From Prosopocoilus inquinatus (lineage: Eukaryota > Arthropoda > Insecta > Coleoptera > Lucanidae), in assembly GCA_036172665.1 (NCBI GenBank), contig CM069877.1:23399001-23463000 (forward strand): a stretch of 64,000 bases of DNA, written 5' to 3'. This document shows positions 58,503-64,000 of the stretch, one piece after another. Below the pieces are notes generated by a model, which saw nothing but the letters and a program-made list of their open reading frames with translations, searched no databases and had not been told where the DNA came from. Position 1 is the first letter of the stretch. Each line of letters opens with the position of its first letter. A program made the translations under genes and the position numbers.

Positions 58503-58537
58503 TATATAAGGTTCTTCATTTGGGAATAGATTCAGTT
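58503..58537 (+). promoter_or_regulatory. TATA box plus arthropod initiator
   Basis: TATATAAG at 58503-58510 is followed by TCAGTT at 58532-58537. The TATA-to-initiator spacing of about 30 bp is ideal for an arthropod RNA polymerase II promoter. It should drive the first viral gene. Confidence 0.7.
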
Positions 58538-58590
58538 GTTACAGAACTGTGAGTTGTGTTGTTAAGTTAACACCTACCTACATACATAAA

Positions 58591-59510
58591 AGTAAGTTTA
58601 AATCATCTTATTGTAATAATTTATAATTTGTATATTTTTATTGTATTTAACAGTGACATCTAAACAAGTGGATTTTTTCCTGAAGCAAAAGAGAAGGCAC
58701 GTGAACGATCCTTTTGATGACGTACAGAAGAAAAGACTTCTGACTGAAAACGTTGACAAACCAAAAGAAGAAAAGCCGGATGAGCACGGTTTGAATATGC
58801 CCTCAGTTCGAAACGAGTTTCAATTTGAAATACTCTCCCAGCCTTACTTCACAGATGAAGATTTTCGTCAATGTGATACTAATGAGACAGCACCTTCCGA
58901 GATTTCAGAAGCAAGAGAGGTGACTGACGTAGATCAGTTGCCACTTTTAGCTCAAAGTGTATATTTTCTAAATAAGAGCCGTACGAAGTGGATTTGTGTC
59001 GGACTGTGTACCGAAACATTTTTTGATCCGATAATACGTATTATGGGTTCCAAAAGGCAGAACATATCGTTTTTAGAAGAGGAATGGAAAGAATTTTGTT
59101 CTTATAACTACACTTTGAAGTCGTATTTTACTGAGAAGAAAACTATTTATCCGGTAATGAAAATCAGCTCAGTAAAGGCGTCTTTCGAACGCATCGAAGG
59201 AACGAAAATACTGAAATTAGAAAGAGGAGTGGAGACATTATATATATCTTATAAAGGTCTATTGGAACTCTGGAAATTGTGTGATATTATATTATATCGT
59301 TTAGAAGTTTTGAAACAATTGAACTATAAATCATTCTACAGCAACATGATTCCATGCTTGAGTGTTATGGAAAGTGATATGAAGACAAATGTTAAATCAT
59401 TTCTCAATAATGAAATATCTGAGAAAGGAGCAATTACAAATGAATTAATGATGTTTGGAATTAGTAAATTAATTTTTGATATAAGTATGCATAAAGCTGT
59501 TAATATGTAA
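58591..59510 (+). CDS. viral-type protein with possible tandem PC4-like domains
   Basis: The main frame has no ATG near its start. A 62-bp GT-AG intron (58592-58653) places the A at 58591 next to TG at 58654-58655, making an ATG and a 285-residue protein. The first third is charged and low in complexity. Two later segments (KRQNISFLEEEWKEF and VETLYISYKGLLELWKL) each look like the strand-plus-helix end of a PC4-type single-stranded-DNA-binding fold. That resemblance is weak and is my inference. Related proteins of unknown function accompany such elements in insect genomes. The stop is TAA at 59508-59510. Confidence 0.6.
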
Positions 59511-59650
59511 ATGTTATGTGATTTAATATGTATATATTTCTAGATATGACACTGTCAGTTATAAATAAAATTTTCTAAGAACACTGTTTGATCCTTTATT
59601 TAATAAACTAACGATACTTAACCAAAAAATTAAGAGAAATTTTTTCGCTA

Positions 59651-59656
59651 TATAAA
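59651..59656 (+). promoter_or_regulatory. TATA box upstream of the PLA2 gene
   Basis: TATAAA inside GCTATATAAAGATAAG lies 72 bp before the PLA2 start codon, in the gap after the preceding gene. This suggests that the virion genes start their own transcript. No clear initiator is seen at the ideal distance. Confidence 0.5.
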
Positions 59657-59722
59657 GATAAGCAGTGAGTATTGAAGTAGTACACATGTAACATCGTTGA
59701 CTGTTAGAAAGAAAAGCCATAA

Positions 59723-60544
59723 ATGCGACGTCGTGTCAAAACAGATTACACTGCGAGAAGCACCTTAAAACGAAAAGGTCGTGGTTTACTTAATACGTTA
59801 ATTAATAAACTACCAGTAGAGTTACACTTACCAGGTTACAATTACTGCGGTCCGGGCACAAAATTAGACGTTCGACTTAAAAGAGGAGACAGAGGTGTGA
59901 ATGCGTTGGATGAGGCGTGCAAGCAACACGATATCGCATATTCTGTAAGTAGCGATTTAGAAAAACGTCACGAAGCAGATAAAAAATTGTATCAAGCGGC
60001 AGTGAAAAGAGTGAAGAGTACAGAAGCGGGATTTGGTGAAAAAGCATCTGCGTTATCTGTAGCCGCCTTAATGAAAGCTAAGACAAAGCTTGGAATGGGA
60101 AACGGAGTGAAGAGAAAGCGTAGTAAAAGGAAGAAGCGTGGTGGTAAATTATCATTTCGACAAGCTGTAAGGAAAGCACAACATGCAATTTCACGTAATG
60201 GTAACAAGAGTCTGTTAGAAAATGTGAAATTGGCGCAGGCTGTTTTAAAGAAGGACCACAAGAAAATAAGACCTCCACGTCAAAGAGTGATACCAATTCC
60301 TAAGAGAGGAGGGTTTTTACCTTTAATTCCATTATTTGCGGCTTTGGGCGCAATAGGATCGCTCGGCGGCGGTGCAGCTGCAATTGCTAAGGCGGTAAAC
60401 GATGCAAAAGCTGCGAAAGAGCAACTGAAAGAGGCAGAGCGACATAATCGCGCTATGGAAACAAAAGCAGTGGGAAGCGGATTCTATATAAAACCTTACA
60501 AAACCGGGTGTGGGTTATATTTACGATCCAATCCAAAAAACTGA
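59723..60544 (+). CDS. parvovirus-type phospholipase A2 virion protein
   Basis: 273 residues. A basic N-terminus leads into a PLA2 core with the Ca-binding loop YCGPG (41-45) and the catalytic pair His69-Asp70 in KQHDIAYS. In parvoviruses this domain sits in VP1 and helps particles leave the endosome. A strongly basic region (KRKRSKRKKRGGK) and a Gly/Ala-rich hydrophobic segment (near 197-226) follow, as in other Polinton-type copies. The last three sense codons contain the heptamer A AAA AAC immediately before TGA, and the protease frame overlaps in -1. No degradation is visible. Confidence 0.88.
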   Translation: MRRRVKTDYTARSTLKRKGRGLLNTLINKLPVELHLPGYNYCGPGTKLDVRLKRGDRGVNALDEACKQHDIAYSVSSDLEKRHEADKKLYQAAVKRVKSTEAGFGEKASALSVAALMKAKTKLGMGNGVKRKRSKRKKRGGKLSFRQAVRKAQHAISRNGNKSLLENVKLAQAVLKKDHKKIRPPRQRVIPIPKRGGFLPLIPLFAALGAIGSLGGGAAAIAKAVNDAKAAKEQLKEAERHNRAMETKAVGSGFYIKPYKTGCGLYLRSNPKN

Positions 60545-60915
60545 AATATTTGCCTCGACGACCGTTGACTAACATTGACATACTGAAATATGCTAAAATA
60601 TGGAAATTACCTTTTTTTCCAGGTGTGTTTATGAGAGAGACTTTACCTAAAAAGATATGGAAGCATGAAAGTGGAGTAGTAAATTTAGATAGCGATTCTG
60701 GTGAAGGAACGCATTGGGTGGCATATTATAAGAAAGGAGGAATCGTAAAATATTTTGACAGCTATGGAGATCTACGACCTCCAGTTGAAGTAGAGAAATA
60801 TCTTTTGTCGAACGGATTGGGAGTTATTAATTATAATTATGAAAGGTATCAGAAACAAAATACACAAAATTGTGGACACTTATGTCTACAGTTTTTAAAG
60901 TCCTTTACAAGTTAA
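60508..60915 (+). CDS. adenovirus-type cysteine protease (adenain-like)
   Basis: The frame overlaps the PLA2 frame by 37 nt in -1. Adenain-type proteases cleave virion precursors. The catalytic set is His (codon at 60712, GTHWVAYY), Asp (60757, YFDSYG), Gln (60865) and Cys (60871, QNCGHLC). The conserved N-terminal part (PLTNIDILKYAK) lies upstream of the first ATG at 60631, and no ATG precedes it in frame. Translation must therefore come from a frameshift out of PLA2, a non-AUG start or splicing. About 130 residues, short next to adenovirus protease but typical for Polinton-type copies. The stop is TAA. Confidence 0.88.
   Translation: MWVIFTIQSKKLKYLPRRPLTNIDILKYAKIWKLPFFPGVFMRETLPKKIWKHESGVVNLDSDSGEGTHWVAYYKKGGIVKYFDSYGDLRPPVEVEKYLLSNGLGVINYNYERYQKQNTQNCGHLCLQFLKSFTS
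60535..60541 (+). promoter_or_regulatory. candidate -1 ribosomal frameshift site
   Basis: A AAA AAC is in the correct register (X XXY YYZ) for the PLA2 frame. It is followed at once by TGA (60542-60544). The -1 frame is exactly the protease frame. Only a weak five-pair stem is obvious shortly downstream. Confidence 0.5.
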
Positions 60916-60937
60916 GTAAGAATGTAGTACTTGAAAG

Positions 60938-61672
60938 ATGGTCAACATGGAATCTTCACCCGTTGCGTGTACGTTCACTCTTACGGGAACTGAATCAGTT
61001 TTATTTTGTGAATTGAATCCACCACTATACCTCGATGAAGACGCAACATATGAAATGTGCTTGTTAAATTTTGAAACGTTTAATGCAATACCTAACATAG
61101 ATGAAAGTAATAATTTGATACATTATGAAGAAACAGGAAAAACGACGGTTTGGAAAACTATCGTTATACCTACAGGTACATATGAACTAGACGATATCAA
61201 CCAATATCTGAAAGATTATTTTCAAAATAACAATATCCCTGATTATATAAACATTAAAGGAAATAATAATACTTTAAAGGCAACCATACACAGTTCGGTT
61301 AAGCTCGATTTTAGTAAACCAAATTCATTGGGAAAATTGTTGGGTTTTAAACCGCGAACGTTGAAAGTAAACGATAATAACATTGGTGATTTTCCGGTGG
61401 AAATAAATAAAGTAAATGCTATAAGAATAGAATGTAATCTAACCGGTGGATCTTATAACAACGGAGAACCCGGTCATGTTTTGTATCATTTCTTTCCAAA
61501 TGTACCTCCAGGGTTTAAAATAATAGAATCCCCTCTTCAAGCTATTTATCTTCCAGTGACCGTGAACGTGATTACGAGAATAGTCATTCGACTATTAGAT
61601 CAAGAGAATCGATTAGTAAATTTTAGAAACGAAGTAATTGCTCTAAGACTTCATTTGAGAAGATTCACATAA
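60938..61672 (+). CDS. penton-like minor capsid protein
   Basis: 244 residues from an ATG 23 bp after the protease stop. The second half has GSYNNGEPGHVLYHFFPNVP, GFKIIE, YLPV and RLLDQENRLVNFRNEVIAL, which match the penton-like proteins accompanying hexon-like capsid genes in insect Polintons. In these viruses it forms the five-fold vertices and has a single jelly-roll fold. The match is by recalled pattern only. Its TAA stop overlaps the next start codon (TAATG). Confidence 0.75.
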   Translation: MVNMESSPVACTFTLTGTESVLFCELNPPLYLDEDATYEMCLLNFETFNAIPNIDESNNLIHYEETGKTTVWKTIVIPTGTYELDDINQYLKDYFQNNNIPDYINIKGNNNTLKATIHSSVKLDFSKPNSLGKLLGFKPRTLKVNDNNIGDFPVEINKVNAIRIECNLTGGSYNNGEPGHVLYHFFPNVPPGFKIIESPLQAIYLPVTVNVITRIVIRLLDQENRLVNFRNEVIALRLHLRRFT

Positions 61673-61845
61673 TGATTATTAACGATAGCAATTATTCGAA
61701 ACGGAAAGAGTGTAGCAGAATTAGACGTAATGTATTATTTAAACCACGGAAACAGATACTGAACTGTTGTCGACAAAAAAAACTGAAATTGACACAGAGA
61801 AATCGAATATATTTAGAGAGTTTAGGTTATAAGGTGCTAACATAG
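61672..61845 (+). CDS. 57-residue basic protein between penton and capsid genes
   Basis: ATG at 61672-61674 shares its A with the penton stop TAA, and TAG closes the frame at 61843-61845. The product is very basic (many Lys and Arg, with a CC pair) and ends in a segment like LTQRNRIYLESLGYKV. Small basic frames with an LESLG-type end are, from memory, found at this place in related elements. It could be a virion core peptide; the function is unknown. Confidence 0.55.
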   Translation: MIINDSNYSKRKECSRIRRNVLFKPRKQILNCCRQKKLKLTQRNRIYLESLGYKVLT

Positions 61846-61932
61846 GGGGAATTATTCTGTAGAAGAAACGTAACCGTCAAAGGGTGAACACCATCATTAC
61901 ACGTAAGGCAATCATCATCTAAACAGAACGAC

Positions 61933-63153
61933 ATGGATATTTTGGGAGTAACTGATAAAATTAAATTGGACACTTCAATAACCAGTATGGAGTTCCATTC
62001 ACACTTACCATTCAGTTCATCATTTGGTAATAACGATGAAGTGCGTATCACCGTACCTGAGATCGACAATTACACCCTCCCTTGCGAAAGTTATTTGTAC
62101 GTAGAGGGAAGACTGCGTTTGGTTAGTGATAATACTAAACACAGTGCGACGGCACAATTGATAAATAATCCGGTAGCTTATATGTTTAGCGAGATTAGAT
62201 ATCTTCTGAACGGAGTACAGGTGGATTCGGTAAGAAATGTTGGCATAACATCAACAATGAAAGGGTATTTTTCTTTTACTCGCAACGATACAGTAAAATT
62301 GGAAAATGCAGGATGGATTCAGGAGAATGATAAAATGAGCGATATACTCAACGTTAAGGGAGATTTCTCAGCAAGTGTACCTTTAAAGACACTATTAGGT
62401 TTTGGGAAAGATTATAAAAAGATCGTCTTGAATATGAGGCAAGAATTAGTATTGATCAGAGCAAATGATGACGTTGATGCAGTTGTGGAAACAAACAAGA
62501 CGGAAAAGATTAAATTAATAATTGACAAAATTGTATGGCGTATACCTCATATTTCTGTTGGACTACGTGAGCAATTGGCTTTAACGAGAGTGACAGACAG
62601 AGATGTTGAAATACAAATTCCTTTCAGAAGCTGGGAGTTGCACGAGTATCCGTCGCTCCCAACTACGACAAGTCATTCTTGGACAGTAAAAACGGCTCCG
62701 CAGTTGGAAACGCCAAGGTACATAATCATCGGTTTTCAAACTAAGCGAAAGGGTGTCGTCGATGCAAACATGAGTCTGTTTGATGACGTTAAGTTAAAAT
62801 CATTAACGGTATTTCTAAATGGCGAACGCTATCCGTACGACAATATTGAAATTGATATTGAAAATAACAAATACGCCGTTATATACGACATGTATTCTAG
62901 ATTTCAGGAAAATTATTATCATCGTGAAAGCAGTCAACCTTGGTTCAATCCAAAAGGATTAGCTAGTTGCCCATTAATAGGAATCGACTCCACTTTTCAG
63001 AGAGATGTAATGCATAAAAGTGCAGTAGAAATAAGAATTGAGTTTACAACTAAAGAAAATATTAAAGCTGATACTATTGCTTACTGTTTAATTCTGCATG
63101 ACAAAGCGTTCTCTTATTCACCTCTCACCAAAATTGTCCGTCAGTTGATGTAA
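61933..63153 (+). CDS. double-jelly-roll major capsid protein (hexon-like)
   Basis: 406 residues, with an ATG in a favourable context. The N-terminus MDILGVTDKIKLDTSI and later NNDEVRI, SEIRYLLNGVQVDSVRNVGI and the tail LPTTTSHSWTVKT are hallmarks of the abundant insect Polinton-type capsid protein. It should form the pseudo-hexameric capsomers of an icosahedral particle. Intact, without stops. It lies 87 bp after the small basic gene and 80 bp before the next start. Confidence 0.85.
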   Translation: MDILGVTDKIKLDTSITSMEFHSHLPFSSSFGNNDEVRITVPEIDNYTLPCESYLYVEGRLRLVSDNTKHSATAQLINNPVAYMFSEIRYLLNGVQVDSVRNVGITSTMKGYFSFTRNDTVKLENAGWIQENDKMSDILNVKGDFSASVPLKTLLGFGKDYKKIVLNMRQELVLIRANDDVDAVVETNKTEKIKLIIDKIVWRIPHISVGLREQLALTRVTDRDVEIQIPFRSWELHEYPSLPTTTSHSWTVKTAPQLETPRYIIIGFQTKRKGVVDANMSLFDDVKLKSLTVFLNGERYPYDNIEIDIENNKYAVIYDMYSRFQENYYHRESSQPWFNPKGLASCPLIGIDSTFQRDVMHKSAVEIRIEFTTKENIKADTIAYCLILHDKAFSYSPLTKIVRQLM

Positions 63154-63233
63154 ACCGTGAATGGCAGTATTAACAGAGAAGCTAAAACTATTTGATTTCA
63201 TTTGATTTTATAAGAAGCAACATCAACCGAACC

Positions 63234-63764
63234 ATGAAAAAACGATTTATTGTCATTGACATTCAAGGATTTAAAGTGGAAAATAATCAGTTTATACCAA
63301 AAGAGTTGGCTTCTTACGATAGTGAAAGAAAAGTGAGTCATTTTTTATTTCAACCACCCACAAGTTTGTCAATGGTCCCCAGAAAATTTCAAAATGTTGC
63401 AAACTGGTTAATGACCAATCACCATTGCATTGATTGGAATAGAGGATTCGTCCCCTTATCTGAGTTTGACGCAATCATCACCTTTTTATGTTGTACAGCC
63501 AAAGTCGTTTACGTTAAAGGAGTGGAGAAGTCTCGATTTCTATGTGAAATTCTAGCGAAAAGCAATGGTGAAAGTGTACCTGTGTTAGATTTGGGTGAAA
63601 TTTACGAAGATGTACAAAAATTGCAAAAATCCGAACCCAAGTGTCCATTTCACTCAAGAAAAAATTGCATGTGTGCTTTAACGAACGTGTTTGATTTACA
63701 TAAATTTATTCAAACAAAGTTATATGAAGGATTTTTTACACTAAACATTTGTGATATATTATGA
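63234..63764 (+). CDS. small protein with a possible degenerate exonuclease fold
   Basis: 176 residues from ATG 63234. The start FIVIDIQGF resembles the first strand of DEDD-type exonucleases but has Asp-x-Gln in place of Asp-x-Glu. Later features are WLMTNHHCIDWNRGFVPL, AKVVYVKGVEKSRFL and a Cys/His end (CPFHSRKNCMC) that could bind zinc. This family is common in insect genomes next to such capsid genes. Its activity is unknown and the nuclease link is my inference. Confidence 0.6.
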   Translation: MKKRFIVIDIQGFKVENNQFIPKELASYDSERKVSHFLFQPPTSLSMVPRKFQNVANWLMTNHHCIDWNRGFVPLSEFDAIITFLCCTAKVVYVKGVEKSRFLCEILAKSNGESVPVLDLGEIYEDVQKLQKSEPKCPFHSRKNCMCALTNVFDLHKFIQTKLYEGFFTLNICDIL

Positions 63765-63805
63765 GGAAACTTTGGTTCTTAGTATAAGAAAAGTTCAGCT
63801 TCGCA

Positions 63806-64000
63806 ATGGATTTCTTCTCCCGTCTATTTTGCAAGAACATTATAAAGCATGTTGTAGAGAAGGTTGGCGAAGTTATTGACCAGTACGAAAAAGATTGTTC
63901 GTTCAGTAGTATACCAGATAAGGATTTGAAGTACTTTCCAAAATCGTATCTATGTACCAGAGTCACAGCCGTAGATCTAGAATACATCTGGCCTAAGTTG
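63806..64000 (+). CDS. unidentified viral-type protein, cut by window end
   Basis: 65 codons from ATG 63806, open to the last base. It starts MDFFSRLFCKNIIKHVVEKV and continues with YFPKSYLCTRVTAVDLEYIW. The same strand and 41-bp spacing suggest that it belongs to the viral block. I do not recognise it. Confidence 0.45.
   Translation, partial: MDFFSRLFCKNIIKHVVEKVGEVIDQYEKDCSFSSIPDKDLKYFPKSYLCTRVTAVDLEYIWPKL

Larger units (their letters stand above)
58024..64000 (+). mobile_element. Polinton/adintovirus-like integrated element, partial
   Basis: Eight same-strand frames from 58591 to the window edge are a Polinton/Maverick-type virion module: phospholipase A2, adenovirus-type protease, penton-like and double-jelly-roll capsid proteins and associated small proteins. 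None of the recognisable frames is broken by stops. Spacing is tight (0-90 bp in most cases). The block starts after a hairpin and repeat-rich leader. I could not find Polinton terminal repeats or a 6-bp duplication. Polymerase B, integrase and packaging ATPase would lie beyond 64000. Confidence 0.8.

Overview
The window is animal nuclear DNA, almost certainly from an insect. It is AT-rich. Host genes are split by very short GT-AG introns (about 50-65 bp), and two GC-AG introns occur. Transposons of typical arthropod type (Tc1/mariner, hAT, PIF/Harbinger, copia, Ty3/gypsy) make up much of the rest. The order cannot be fixed from this sequence alone.

Three conserved host genes are recognisable. 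A mitochondrial polyribonucleotide phosphorylase gene (PNPT1, minus strand, seven exons, 3124-5843) lies at the left; the end of its S1 domain is not visible. A gamma-secretase-activating protein / pigeon homologue (GSAP, plus strand, twelve exons, 23281-37054) fills the centre, with two large transposon-filled introns. RTF2, a replication termination factor 2 homologue (minus strand, five exons, 50264-51661), lies on the right.

Between the genes are nested mobile elements whose order of arrival can be read from target-site duplications (TSDs). At 10383-17937 a long inverted-repeat element holds a dead mariner, which holds a nearly pristine Ty3/gypsy element. At 20318-22313 one hAT-type MITE holds an inverted sister copy, a short retroposon and a second hAT-type element. 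At 39384-44981 a PIF/Harbinger remnant with a broken MADF-domain gene holds an intact copia element primed by an internal part of initiator Met-tRNA. At 51851-54121 a 2.3-kb inverted-repeat element holds a Tc1-like non-autonomous element. A dispersed retroposon family recurs six times. Its copies share one fixed end and are truncated at the other, most have 10-12-bp TSDs, and full-length copies carry a hairpin with arms of about 95 bp.

The last 6 kb (about 58000-64000) is the most unusual part: an uninterrupted, same-strand block of virus-type genes of the Polinton/Maverick (adintovirus) kind. In order they are a possible tandem PC4-like DNA-binding protein, a parvovirus-type phospholipase A2 protein, an adenovirus-type cysteine protease, a penton-like minor capsid protein, a 57-residue basic protein, a double-jelly-roll major capsid protein, a small protein with a possible degenerate nuclease fold, and an open frame cut by the window edge. 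Control signals include a TATA box plus initiator, a cluster of nuclear-receptor half-sites beside a perfect hairpin, a start codon apparently made by splicing, a -1 frameshift heptamer joining the phospholipase and protease frames, and a TAATG stop-start overlap. Polymerase, integrase and packaging ATPase genes are not in the window and would be expected beyond 64000.
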